The notes: generated by a model not told the origin, from the letters alone. Shown: positions 1 to 8,485, counted from the first letter of the stretch. The stretch: DNA of 64,000 nucleotides from Alkalihalobacterium elongatum (GCF_019024285.1 NZ_WMKZ01000007.1:1-64000); one strand, 5' to 3'. Translations and numbers: made by a program.

Positions 1-2
1 AT

Positions 3-68
3 GTGATTTCTGCTGTGAAACCGCACGTGATTTTGCGTGTTAATGGCTTGTTTGCACCTCTGAAGTAA
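3..68 (+). CDS. C-terminal end of an unidentified gene entering from the left edge
   Basis: Only one forward frame is open from the edge. It gives about 21 residues ending PLK and stops with TAA at 66-68. A forward-strand terminator hairpin follows at once, which fits a gene end. The piece is too short to assign to a family. It could be chance, since 66 open bases are weak evidence. Confidence 0.25.
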   Translation: MISAVKPHVILRVNGLFAPLK

Positions 69-74
69 ACCCGT

Positions 75-100
75 TAAGGGAAAACCCCTTTGTTTTTTTT
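75..100 (+). terminator. Intrinsic terminator, forward strand
   Basis: Stem AAGGG (76-80) pairs with CCCTT (86-90) over a five-base loop and is followed by TTTGTTTTTTTT. The T-tract exists only in the forward direction, so it would end transcription from the gene at the left edge. It is not a good terminator for the minus-strand peptide gene. Confidence 0.6.
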
Positions 101-155
101 AGGTTATCTAAACTCTTTTTTGATAGTTATTGGTTTTTCTATACTATACAAATAC

Positions 156-275
156 TTATGCTAAAAAATCTACACTTTCAATTCTAGGGCTAGTACTAGG
201 GTTTGCATTTTCTTCAAGTGGAAGTGTTGCAGTGAAAGCAGTTAATACTAATAATACAGCGATAATCTTTTTCAT
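156..275 (-). CDS. AimP-like secreted peptide precursor (39 aa)
   Basis: This small gene begins 35 bases after the AimR-like gene on the same strand. It has a strong ribosome site (AAAAGGAG, eight bases before ATG). The product starts MKK, then has a hydrophobic core IIAVLLVLTAF, a small-residue stretch, and a short polar tail that ends IESVDFLA. This is the build of exported pre-pro signalling peptides such as AimP (arbitrium) and Phr, whose mature 5-6 residue signal is cut from the C-terminal part. The canonical AimP ending xxxRGA is absent, so the mature signal cannot be read off; the last six or seven residues are the best guess. The role as ligand for the neighbouring receptor is inferred from gene order and family precedent. 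Confidence 0.65.
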   Translation of the reverse strand: MKKIIAVLLVLTAFTATLPLEENANPSTSPRIESVDFLA

Positions 276-310
276 AATTGATTTCTCCTTTTAAAAAAAT
301 ATTTTAATTA

Positions 311-1336
311 TTATAAACTTAGAGCTTCTAAGATTATTTTGTTTACACCTAGCTTCTTTAATTCGATTAAAGGTAGGCTTCTATAATAGTAGTCACCTGC
401 TTTTTTAAACTGTTTAACAGATTCTACAAAGTAATCTTCATTTGGCTTTATAAGACCATGATAGTAGTAGTGAAAGCCTAATTGAAAGTCATTGGATATT
501 TCTGTTTTAACACTTTCTAATAATCTTTCAGCTTCATGGAATTCATTAACTTTAATTAGATAGTAGATATACCCATGTATCTCATCAGGGGCATTATAAG
601 GAGAAGTTCTACTAAAAAGTTCTGGCTTATTCCAGTAACAATAAGCAAAGTTTAAGCTTCTTTGCGACTTAGTTAATGCTCTATGTTGACCTAATTTCTG
701 AAAATATTCTTTTGATTGTTTAAAGTGCATAACTGCAAGGTCGAGATTAGAGAAGGTGTAAGAATTTCCTATATTTCGTAAAGCGACACCTTTAGCCTTT
801 TCTGTTACGGCATGCTCTAATACCATTTTCCCATAACTTCTACACTCATCTAAATTCTTTAAGTGAAGATGGACAGCTTGCATCACTAAACCAAGTCTTG
901 AGATTAGTGATTTTTTAAAGTAATTTGTTTCAAGTTCTTCAACTTCTGCTCTCACTAATTCACTTAGTGTAGAAACCATTTCAAAATATTTTAAATCGTG
1001 ATAGTTGTATAATTGAAAAATCTTGCGAAGTGCATTCAGTTCTTTAGTTTGGCAATTAATATAAGTTAACCTATTTGTTGCTTCTATTAAGCTCATATTC
1101 CCTTTCACTACTTCTTGGTCGATCCGATAAACTTCTGCCCATAATTGACTTTCTTTGTCTTCGGATAATGATAACTTCTCTATAAGTTGATCTAGTAAAT
1201 CAGTCATACTATTATTTATTGCGTATTCTAAAGAGATTCTGGCCAAGTAAGTATTAGGGTCTAGGTTAATAATTGCTTCTTTAACGTCGTCTGCTGTAGA
1301 AAGAAAATCTATGATGTCTTGATTATTATCAACCAT
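311..1336 (-). CDS. AimR-family (arbitrium-like) peptide receptor lacking the N-terminal HTH
   Basis: This 341-residue all-helical TPR-type protein resembles the receptor of the SPbeta-group lysis-lysogeny arbitrium system along most of its length. Recognisable blocks are LEYA near residue 36, 'LDECRSYGKMVLEHA', 'NIGNSYTFSNLDLA', and the C-terminal stretch from HYYYHGLI through SLPLIELKKLG to LEAL. In the SPbeta protein, as I recall it, LEYA lies near residue 85, after a helix-turn-helix. Here about 49 residues are missing and an in-frame TAA lies just upstream of the start. The ATG has its own ribosome site (AAAGGG) and promoter, so it looks like a real short form rather than a wrong start. 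Without the HTH it may act by binding proteins, like Rap regulators. An inactive remnant is also possible. Confidence 0.75.
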   Translation of the reverse strand: MVDNNQDIIDFLSTADDVKEAIINLDPNTYLARISLEYAINNSMTDLLDQLIEKLSLSEDKESQLWAEVYRIDQEVVKGNMSLIEATNRLTYINCQTKELNALRKIFQLYNYHDLKYFEMVSTLSELVRAEVEELETNYFKKSLISRLGLVMQAVHLHLKNLDECRSYGKMVLEHAVTEKAKGVALRNIGNSYTFSNLDLAVMHFKQSKEYFQKLGQHRALTKSQRSLNFAYCYWNKPELFSRTSPYNAPDEIHGYIYYLIKVNEFHEAERLLESVKTEISNDFQLGFHYYYHGLIKPNEDYFVESVKQFKKAGDYYYRSLPLIELKKLGVNKIILEALSL

Positions 1337-1385
1337 TTCTATCAGCCCTTTTGATCTGTTTTTTTGGAATTATTCCACAATTTCA

Positions 1386-1414
1386 ATATAACACCAAGGT
1401 TTTACAGAAGTCAA
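1386..1414 (-). promoter_or_regulatory. Sigma-A promoter of the AimR-like gene
   Basis: On the minus strand TTGACT (1409-1414) and TTATAT (1386-1391) are 17 bases apart. This places transcription start about 40 bases before the ATG at 1336. It supports the short start chosen for the receptor. Confidence 0.55.
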
Positions 1415-1508
1415 TGAAGTATATAGACTATAATTGGGTATTTTATCAAAACTTTATAATTTTTTGTAAAGTTTAACTATAGTAGATTGACAAAAATAAG
1501 AGTTAACA

Positions 1509-1552
1509 CAATGACAAGGCCTGTATCAAAGTGGATACAGGCCTTGTCATTG
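1509..1552 (-). terminator. 19-bp perfect hairpin after the L,D-transpeptidase gene
   Basis: Arms 1509-1527 and 1534-1552 are perfectly complementary (19 bp) with a six-base loop. The hairpin lies directly after the stop codon of the minus-strand gene. The flanks are poor in T on both strands, so it may act as a transcript-end stabiliser as much as a classical terminator. Confidence 0.55.
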
Positions 1553-1553
1553 T

Positions 1554-3464
1554 TTAGTCAACTACAGTAACTTCTTTTTCGAGGAAGTGTTCTGTATTTG
1601 AATTTTTGGTTTTGATACTAACTTTCACTGTATATTTTCCTGGCTGTTCTGGTGTATTCCAATTGATACGATCTGAGGAGGAGTAATTTTGTAAGATATT
1701 CCATTGATCGTTTTCATATACTTCAAACTTGTATTCTAATCCAATAATTTCTGAAGTAATAGCTTTTATAAGTGTATCTGAATTAGTAGTTAGGACACCA
1801 CCGTCACCAATGACAATATCTTTAATTGGATGAGAAATGACATAATTCATCTCTTTTCTTTGATCAAAGCTCTTATTAGAATGTTTATCTTTGACGTCTA
1901 CTCTTAGTTTGTAATTTCCAGCTTTAGAAGGTTTCCAGTTGACTTGTTTCGTTGAACTATAACTTTGTAAAGTCGACCATTTGGTACCGTCATGAACAGA
2001 AAATCTAAAGAGATGATCACCTTGTTTAGTAGTATCGGCTGCCAAGATAATATTTGTATCGATTTCACTTGGTGTAGATTGATCTGTAGAGAATGATTTT
2101 ATCACTGCAGGTTCATAGATCGTAAACTGCAATGTTCTCTCTTGATCAAATGTCTTGTTCGATGACTTGTGTTTAACACGGGCTTTTACTTTATATGTTC
2201 CTGGTTTTGTCGGTTTCCAATTTAACTTTCTATCAGATGAGTAACTCTGTACTGTTCTCCACCGTTCACCGTCATGAACACGATATTGAATCAGATTGTT
2301 TGAACTACTATTTGTTGAAGTGGTCAAAATAATATTTGTGTTAATTGGCTGTGTTAATGATTTATCAGCCTTCAATGAGTTTATTCTAGCTGGTGCATAA
2401 ACTCTATAATTTATTGTCCTTTCATGGTCACGTTTGTTTTTAGAAAGTCTATGTTTTACTTCGACTTTTATTTTATAGCTTCCGGATTTTGTTGGTTTCC
2501 ATGTCAGCTTGTTATTCGAAGAATACTTCTGAACTGTTCTCCACTTGTTTCCATCATAAACAGAGAATTTGAATAAGTTATTTTTATTACTATTAGAAGA
2601 CGCTGTCACTCTTACAGAAGTATTAGATGGCTGTGGACTTGTCTTATTCGTATTAACCGATTTAATTGATGCACGTTGGAAAACCGTATAATTTATAACC
2701 CTTTGATCTTCAAAGTTTTTCCTTGAACTTTTATTTCTTACTTCGACCTTAAGTTTGTAGGAACCTGGTTTAGTAGGCTTCCATTTTGCTGTCTTAGAAG
2801 AAGAATAGTTTCGGATTGTTGTCCATTTTTTACCGTCATGAACAGAAAATCTATACACTGGATTAGTACCAGCTGATGTATTAGCTGTAAGTGTTACCGT
2901 TGTATTAGCAGGTTGCGGGGAAGTTTTGTTAACTGTAACATTTCTTAGCTTACTCTCAAGTGAATAACCATTACTCTTAGCGATGCTATCAAAAGAATTT
3001 TTAGAGTGTGTAATAATAACAGGGGTATTCACTTTTACTTGATTAAATAACCAGCGAACTTCTTCGTTATGCATTCGAATACAGCCTGCACTTGCATAGG
3101 TTCCAATTGAGCTAGGATTATTATTACCGTGTATGGCGTATGTAGTTCCGTATGTACCTCTAGCATTTATTCCCAACCAGCGATCACCAAGTGGATTCCT
3201 AGGATCTCCCCCTGGTATATTACTCTTATAATAAGGACGATTTACAATTTTATTTACAATTTTAAATTTTCCTTCGGGTGTAAGAGAACGTTCTCTACCT
3301 GTAGCTACACTAAATGTTCGAATACGCTTTCCATCATTATAGAAAGCTAGTTGGTTTGTTGCTTTATTAATGATAATGAGTTGATTATTGCTATTAGCTT
3401 CTGTTATATGGCTCCAGGAAAACAAACCGAAAAGCATAATGAATATAATGACTAAATTTCTCAT
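1554..3464 (-). CDS. Secreted L,D-transpeptidase (YkuD domain) with five tandem beta repeats
   Basis: The first 24 residues form a signal peptide (hydrophobic LVIIFIMLFGLF, then SHITEANS). The YkuD catalytic domain covers about residues 25-155. It carries the expected His (AIHGNN) and the catalytic Cys in SAGCIRMHN, which make 3-3 peptidoglycan cross-links or attach proteins to the wall. The rest, to residue 636, is five copies of a roughly 92-residue unit marked by 'FSVHDGxKW', 'YSS' and 'WKPTKPGxYK'. These resemble the triple-tyrosine (Y_Y_Y) beta domains found in sensor and surface proteins. An ATG 21 bases further upstream lacks a ribosome site, whereas the chosen ATG follows AAAGGGGG. 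YkuD proteins are usually 160-300 residues, so the repeat tail is the notable part. Confidence 0.85.
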   Translation of the reverse strand: MRNLVIIFIMLFGLFSWSHITEANSNNQLIIINKATNQLAFYNDGKRIRTFSVATGRERSLTPEGKFKIVNKIVNRPYYKSNIPGGDPRNPLGDRWLGINARGTYGTTYAIHGNNNPSSIGTYASAGCIRMHNEEVRWLFNQVKVNTPVIITHSKNSFDSIAKSNGYSLESKLRNVTVNKTSPQPANTTVTLTANTSAGTNPVYRFSVHDGKKWTTIRNYSSSKTAKWKPTKPGSYKLKVEVRNKSSRKNFEDQRVINYTVFQRASIKSVNTNKTSPQPSNTSVRVTASSNSNKNNLFKFSVYDGNKWRTVQKYSSNNKLTWKPTKSGSYKIKVEVKHRLSKNKRDHERTINYRVYAPARINSLKADKSLTQPINTNIILTTSTNSSSNNLIQYRVHDGERWRTVQSYSSDRKLNWKPTKPGTYKVKARVKHKSSNKTFDQERTLQFTIYEPAVIKSFSTDQSTPSEIDTNIILAADTTKQGDHLFRFSVHDGTKWSTLQSYSSTKQVNWKPSKAGNYKLRVDVKDKHSNKSFDQRKEMNYVISHPIKDIVIGDGGVLTTNSDTLIKAITSEIIGLEYKFEVYENDQWNILQNYSSSDRINWNTPEQPGKYTVKVSIKTKNSNTEHFLEKEVTVVD

Positions 3465-3771
3465 CCCAATCCCCCTTTTCCTCATTTAATAGTTTTTTAA
3501 TGTTATAAAAATTATAATTAAAAATAGTAGGAAAATATATATAGAAAAAGAGAGAATGGTGAAAACCTTTCGACATTATAATGAAAATATTGGAATATTA
3601 TCACTGATTTTGAACTATGGTGTCATTCGAATTGTCAGATGCAAAAAAGAAAGAGTAGACTTTGCCAATTATTGTTTAAATAGACCGTTATAGTACGATT
3701 TTCTTTTCTTGTTTGTGATACTAGATTCCCTTTATATTGATAAGACAAGTAGAAATAAAGGGAGTGATTGG

Positions 3772-4350
3772 ATGTCTAGAAAAACCTTTGGCTATGGGGG
3801 CATCGCTGTAGTCTTGTTCATTATTGTTGGTGCCTTAACAGGGGTTATCTATCAACAAAGTAAAGAAAGCACATTAAATGTAACGGAAGCGAATGTAGAG
3901 GGTGTTTCTACTTCAGGTGAAGGAGCCTCGACTATAGAGGATACAAATAAGCAATCAAATGATGACAGTGCTATTGAAATAGAGATGGATAGGGTAAGGG
4001 AGGTTATTTCCGAATCACATAAAACGCTTAATGTTGCTGTTGGTTGGCAAGGTTACCGAGATTTTTCATGGGAAAATAAAAATAAAGAATTGCAATTTCT
4101 AGTAGATAATACAAAGCCTTTGTTAGAAGATATTGCAGATCAACATATCGAGCAAGATATATTAAACGTTATTGCTTGTATTGAAAAGGCAATAAATGAT
4201 CAAGACGTAGAAGGAATTATTTTAGCTCACCGCATCATGCATGATCTGGATTATTATATTAATGGTAATGAAAGTGATGGAATTCTTTATCATGTAACCC
4301 ATTACGGTACTGATCAAAATGTAGAGGAGTTATATTCATATATTCACTAA
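3772..4350 (+). CDS. Membrane-anchored protein of unknown function (192 aa)
   Basis: The start was placed at the ATG after AAAGGGAG rather than the earlier in-frame codon, which lacks a ribosome site. Residues 8-27 form one hydrophobic helix (GGIAVVLFIIVGALTGVIY). It is followed by a Ser/Thr/Glu-rich linker and a soluble domain of about 110 residues. That domain is rich in acidic and His residues (LAHRIMHDLDYYING, LYHVTHYG) and would face outside. I do not recognise the family. It stands alone between divergent and convergent neighbours. Confidence 0.6.
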   Translation: MSRKTFGYGGIAVVLFIIVGALTGVIYQQSKESTLNVTEANVEGVSTSGEGASTIEDTNKQSNDDSAIEIEMDRVREVISESHKTLNVAVGWQGYRDFSWENKNKELQFLVDNTKPLLEDIADQHIEQDILNVIACIEKAINDQDVEGIILAHRIMHDLDYYINGNESDGILYHVTHYGTDQNVEELYSYIH

Positions 4351-4373
4351 AAGTATTAATGGATTTAAAAAAT

Positions 4374-4425
4374 AGGCTGACTGCATTTAGTTTCTAGTTT
4401 CTATAGAACATAATTGAGTCAGCCT
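4374..4425. terminator. Inverted repeat between convergent genes
   Basis: AGGCTGACT (4374-4382) pairs with AGTCAGCCT (4417-4425) around a long AT-rich loop. It lies between the ends of the forward gene at 4350 and the reverse gene at 4435, so it probably serves both. Confidence 0.45.
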
Positions 4426-4434
4426 AGTACATAT

Positions 4435-4878
4435 TTAATCAACAATTATATAAGCTATCATCGGTCCATTTTGATCAATATGTGAGTGTGCAGTACAAAT
4501 GAGTCGATAAACACCTTTTTCAGTAAAATGTAAATTCAGAATCGTTTCCTCGCCTTTTTTTACTGTTCCTTTTACATCAGTTCCTTCGATAATAAAGGGA
4601 TGTTCCTTTCCATTTACCCCATAAATCGTAAGCTTAACTTTCTCATCTTTTGGAATATAGATCGTTCCAGGATCCCAACGGTAAGATTCGATTTCTTTCC
4701 CGTCTTCCGTTTTGGATTTAATTTCACTAGTAACCATGTGAATTTCAAATTCCTTTTCCTCTACTGATTGTGATCCTGCTTCGGTTACTGCTCTAGAATT
4801 AAAAATATACCAACTAAATCCAATAAATAGTACGGCAATAGCTAGAAAAAACCACTTCTTTTTAATGATAATTAACAT
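4435..4878 (-). CDS. Membrane-anchored cupredoxin-domain protein
   Basis: An N-terminal membrane helix (residues 9-26) is followed by a cupredoxin fold. The expected type-1 or COX2-like copper ligands are present: His93 (GKEHPF), Cys128 (LICTAH), His131 or His133, and Met140 (NGPM). The order H...C-x2/4-H...M is that of blue-copper electron carriers. The protein would sit on the outer face of the membrane and carry or bind copper. The single-copper motif, without the two-Cys pattern of CuA, argues against a cytochrome oxidase subunit. The gene stands alone, and no oxidase or copper-export gene adjoins it. Confidence 0.8.
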   Translation of the reverse strand: MLIIIKKKWFFLAIAVLFIGFSWYIFNSRAVTEAGSQSVEEKEFEIHMVTSEIKSKTEDGKEIESYRWDPGTIYIPKDEKVKLTIYGVNGKEHPFIIEGTDVKGTVKKGEETILNLHFTEKGVYRLICTAHSHIDQNGPMIAYIIVD

Positions 4879-5060
4879 GCATGCGCCCCCTTTAAATTAT
4901 TGCTTAATAGACTATATGCATTGAGTAGGGGAGAACTTGTCTATTTTTTTATTTTTCGAGCTATTTATCTGATATAACTGGCGCTAATATCCCAATTCAA
5001 GCCTTTTACTTATGGGGTTTAGTGAATGAAAGAGCTAAAGGAATAGTCCCATGAACAGAA

Positions 5061-6263
5061 CTATTCCTTTAATACGGTAGATGCAACTTGCATCTTTTGT
5101 AGCTTGAGACAATATTCATGGGTGATATCGAAATGAGTGGGTGTAGTGATCGCTGCAAAATATTTTAAGATTTTGGGGTTGTATTTATACCAATCGCTAT
5201 CATCTAAAAAGCTATGCTCAACGTTATTCCATGCTGTTAATAGAGGAGGGCTATAGATTCCAGCTTCTTTAGTGGTACAAATCACGTTTGAAAGTGAGCG
5301 GCCAATGATATCCTCTTTAGAAAAAACATGTGGCCAAAAGTCACTTCTTGAGCCAGTGTGCTTTATAGAGTTCGCAAAAAATGTAATATCTTTTGAGAGG
5401 TTATCAATTCCAAATAAAATTGAATAAAGACGCTTTCCAATTTCGATTCTCTCTGATATATCTGAAAAGTGATGAACTGAAAAACCTGCTAATCTGATAT
5501 TGTCGTTTTGATAGTGAAAAGGAAAAAGAACTTGAGTAAATTGTAAGAACTCCTGGGCTTGAAAAAGTAAAGTGTTTAGAACATTCTCTTGAAAAAAAGT
5601 GTTTTGTATTACACGTTTTTCAATGTATTGTTGTTCATTGATAATTAGAGAGATAGTAAGAAATTGAGAGTTTTCTTCTGATATAAAAAGTTCCCATACA
5701 GGTTGCATGAACAAAGAAACATTAAAGTGAGGTAATAAATGAAAAAAATTTTTATTTAGTTGTTTTCCTTTTTCATATAATAATAACTGTGGGTAAGCAT
5801 CATGGAAGATAAGTGAATTAGCTCTTTCTAGAAACATGAAAAAGTCTTTTTGCTGCTTCTGTGATAAGAAATTTCGTAATAAGCTCCCCTTTAAGTCTGT
5901 CATATTCCATCCACCATTTCTGGAAACGAGATGTGCAAGTAAAGCCCAATGAACCTCTGGATGTTTTTTAAAGAATTCAAGGTAAGCTTTTGTTCGCGTG
6001 ATGTTGTTTTTGTTAAGTTCACTTGTTCTGTTCTTAATCTCATTTACGATAAAAAGATTATTAGCATGGGGCACATGTGTGACTTTTTGAGTTGGCAATT
6101 GCTGTAGTTTTAAGTTTAAATGTTCAAGGAGTTCCTTGGGTATCTCCACTTTTCCCCAATTATATTTTGCTTTTGACTCATACTTATATTTTTTTAGTTT
6201 ATGAGAAGTAAGAGCCAATACATTGAAAGGTATGCTAACCAGTTTTTTTAATGGATTTAACAT
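5061..6263 (-). CDS. DUF2515 (YppC-like) protein
   Basis: This 400-residue soluble protein contains the block 'HWALLAHLVSRNGGWNMTDLKG' typical of the DUF2515 family, represented by YppC in B. subtilis. Biochemical function is unknown. It begins with a basic segment and has no clear signal peptide. Its ribosome site lies inside an 11-bp hairpin just after the upstream transporter gene, so the two genes may share a transcript with translational control between them. A short stem (5040-5046 with 5061-5067) overlaps the stop codon and may end the transcript. Confidence 0.7.
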   Translation of the reverse strand: MLNPLKKLVSIPFNVLALTSHKLKKYKYESKAKYNWGKVEIPKELLEHLNLKLQQLPTQKVTHVPHANNLFIVNEIKNRTSELNKNNITRTKAYLEFFKKHPEVHWALLAHLVSRNGGWNMTDLKGSLLRNFLSQKQQKDFFMFLERANSLIFHDAYPQLLLYEKGKQLNKNFFHLLPHFNVSLFMQPVWELFISEENSQFLTISLIINEQQYIEKRVIQNTFFQENVLNTLLFQAQEFLQFTQVLFPFHYQNDNIRLAGFSVHHFSDISERIEIGKRLYSILFGIDNLSKDITFFANSIKHTGSRSDFWPHVFSKEDIIGRSLSNVICTTKEAGIYSPPLLTAWNNVEHSFLDDSDWYKYNPKILKYFAAITTPTHFDITHEYCLKLQKMQVASTVLKE

Positions 6264-6271
6264 TTTTTAAG

Positions 6272-6304
6272 CCTCCTTCTTAAGTATATGTACTAAGAAG
6301 GAGG
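6272..6304 (-). promoter_or_regulatory. Hairpin that covers the ribosome site of the DUF2515 gene
   Basis: CCTCCTTCTTA (6272-6282) and TAAGAAGGAGG (6294-6304) form an 11-bp stem with an 11-base loop. Read on the minus strand, the downstream arm is the AAGAAGGAGG ribosome site of the gene starting at 6263. The upstream arm would pair with it and hide it. On the forward strand the stem is followed by T-rich DNA, so it could also act as a terminator in that direction. Confidence 0.5.
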
Positions 6305-6318
6305 GACGTTTTTATTTT

Positions 6319-7281
6319 TCATACCGCTTTTTGTAATTTTGGCTTCTTTTTATTAGATAGGAAGCTGTGTAAAGCCATACCAGTCATAATCATTAATACT
6401 CCTAGTAAAGCTAAATAATGTGGAACAGGTGAAGCTAACAACAACATATCACCTAACATAACGAAAATTACTTGGGTTGACTGTGTTGCCTCTACTGCAC
6501 CAAGCTTTTCAGGGGAATTTTTCACTAGATCGGTGGCAAAAAAGAACAAAGAGGTTGCCATAACACCAGAACAAATAGCTACGATAAAAGTTTGCTGTAC
6601 TTGAATGATACTTGGGGGGCCAACAGTAAATAAGCCATAAACTGCTAACAGTAACCAAAACGGTGTGCTAGCTATGGTCATCCCGAGTATTCGCTGAAAA
6701 GTGTCTAATCGGTTATCACACACTTCCATCATTTTTCGGTTTCCTAAAGGGTAAGCAAAAGTTGCAATTATAACAGGAAAGAAGCCAAACAATAAAATGT
6801 CTAAACTAGAATGCTGAAATTGTGTACTTTGTATAAATAAAATTCCTATAAAGATAATAGAAGAAATCATTAAAGCTTTTTTCGGTATTTTATTTCTGAC
6901 TTTTTTTAGACCGTGATCTGTTAGTACTGTTGTAGTAAACAAAGGAGTTAGAAGTAAACCTGCGATAATGGTAAACTGCCATGTTCCAGCAATTAGCCAA
7001 CTAGGACCATATGCTGCTGCAAAAGTAATCGGGGCATAGAAAAGAACAAACCCGACAAAACTCCACAAAACCCATATCCAAATATTTTGCTTCATTTCTA
7101 AAAATAATGGTTTTAAATTGCTTCTAAAATAAACAATTAATAAGAAGAAAGGTAACATGAAAAGAAAACGTAGTGACGCACTCCAAATCCAATTTCCTCC
7201 TGAAAGTTCCATTGAGCGATTAAGTATAAATGTAAATGCAAAAAAGAACGAAGAAAGGACCCCGATTATAATAGCCTTCAT
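6319..7281 (-). CDS. DMT-superfamily multidrug-efflux-like transporter
   Basis: The protein is 320 residues with about ten hydrophobic helices, beginning MKAIIIGVLSSFFFAFTF. It has the two-fold EamA-like layout and resembles the 'multidrug resistance efflux transporter' family of Bacillus (the YwnJ/EmrE-type group in Pfam). The substrate cannot be predicted. A basic C-terminal tail (NKKKPKLQK) fits the positive-inside rule. It is divergent from the aminopeptidase gene, with about 140 bases of AT-rich promoter DNA between them, and lies upstream of the DUF2515 gene. Confidence 0.75.
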   Translation of the reverse strand: MKAIIIGVLSSFFFAFTFILNRSMELSGGNWIWSASLRFLFMLPFFLLIVYFRSNLKPLFLEMKQNIWIWVLWSFVGFVLFYAPITFAAAYGPSWLIAGTWQFTIIAGLLLTPLFTTTVLTDHGLKKVRNKIPKKALMISSIIFIGILFIQSTQFQHSSLDILLFGFFPVIIATFAYPLGNRKMMEVCDNRLDTFQRILGMTIASTPFWLLLAVYGLFTVGPPSIIQVQQTFIVAICSGVMATSLFFFATDLVKNSPEKLGAVEATQSTQVIFVMLGDMLLLASPVPHYLALLGVLMIMTGMALHSFLSNKKKPKLQKAV

Positions 7282-7420
7282 TTAAACACCAACCTGTTGT
7301 TAGTATGATATAACAAACGATACGTATATTATATTATACATAACGTTTCGAAAAATGAAATGGGTAATGTGATATAATTATAGTTCGAGTTACTAAATAA
7401 TTTTAAGGTGAGGTTTTTTT

Positions 7421-8485
7421 ATGTATGAATTACTGAAAACAATTACTTCTTTACATGGACCTTGTGGGTACGAACAACCAATTACAAAGTGGATTAAAGA
7501 TACAGTAAAGGAGTTGGTTGATGAGGTAACAGTTGATGGTCTCGGTAATGTAATTGCGCGTAAAAAAGGAAGTACACTTGGTCCAAAAACGATAATAACT
7601 GCTCATATGGATGAGATTGGGTTCATCGTAAAAAAAATTGAGGAAAATGGCTTAATCCGTTTCGAAAAATTGGGCGGACATGATGACAGAATACTCCTTG
7701 CTCAAAAAGTACAAGTTCGAACAAAGACAGGATTACTTACTGGAGTTATTGGTACGATTTCTGCTCATTTTGCCAAATTTGATGACCCAAAGAAAGTTCG
7801 TAATCATCGTCAGTTATACATTGATATAGGTGCATCTTCTAAAGAAGCAGCAGAGCAATTAGGAGTAGAGATTGGAAATCCAATTACGTGGTCACCGTCA
7901 ATGGAGTATTTAGGAAATGAGCAAACAGGAAGATTAGTTGGTAAAGGCTTTGATGATCGAGCAGGTTGTGCAGTAATTATCGAAACATTACGAGAGCTTC
8001 AGGGTGTAAGCTTTGCAGGTGAAGTGATCGCTATTTTTACTGTTCAAGAGGAAGTAGGGCTTAGGGGTGCTCAAGTTGCGGCAAGAAATGTAGAAGCTGA
8101 TGTAGCGATTGCTGTTGATACGACAGCTGTTAGCGATACGCCAGAAGAAACGATGGATCAAACACTTCATTTAGGTGGTGGGACAGGGATTAAGGTAATC
8201 GATTTTAGCTTAATCGCACATCCAACCGTCAAAGAGAAGTTACTTAACCTTGCAAATGAACGAAACATCAATTTTCAACATGAAGTCTTTCCCGGTATAG
8301 GAACAGATGGTGGTGCAGTAAGCTTAGCCAATAAGGGAATCCCAACAGGTGTATTGTCAATACCATCACGATATGCCCACTCACCAGTAGAAGTAATCGA
8401 TATGGCTGACCTGTTGGCAACAAAAGATCTGTTAAGAGAATTCATTACTTCATTAAACGAAGATACAGATTTTTCTTTTATTTAA
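7421..8485 (+). CDS. M42-family metallo-aminopeptidase
   Basis: This 354-residue cytoplasmic enzyme has all the di-metal and catalytic residues of the M42 (tetrahedral aminopeptidase/FrvX) family. They are His62 and Asp64 in AHMDEIG, Asp178/179 in GFDDRAG, Glu210/211 in QEEVGLRGA, Asp233 in VDTT, and His320 in YAHSPVE. Such enzymes trim N-terminal residues from peptides and form large dodecamers. The ATG follows AAGGTGAGG. Related Bacillus genes are ysdC, ytoP and yhfE; I cannot tell which is the ortholog. The gene appears monocistronic. Confidence 0.88.
   Translation: MYELLKTITSLHGPCGYEQPITKWIKDTVKELVDEVTVDGLGNVIARKKGSTLGPKTIITAHMDEIGFIVKKIEENGLIRFEKLGGHDDRILLAQKVQVRTKTGLLTGVIGTISAHFAKFDDPKKVRNHRQLYIDIGASSKEAAEQLGVEIGNPITWSPSMEYLGNEQTGRLVGKGFDDRAGCAVIIETLRELQGVSFAGEVIAIFTVQEEVGLRGAQVAARNVEADVAIAVDTTAVSDTPEETMDQTLHLGGGTGIKVIDFSLIAHPTVKEKLLNLANERNINFQHEVFPGIGTDGGAVSLANKGIPTGVLSIPSRYAHSPVEVIDMADLLATKDLLREFITSLNEDTDFSFI

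Noticed and set aside
57-155. An aimX-like small RNA downstream of the peptide gene
   Set aside because: The gap holds only the forward-strand terminator and AT-rich DNA; nothing distinguishes an RNA gene without expression data.
3394-3576. 60-codon minus-strand ORF overlapping the start of the L,D-transpeptidase gene
   Set aside because: It overlaps the signal-peptide region in another frame, has no ribosome site and its product shows no protein-like pattern.
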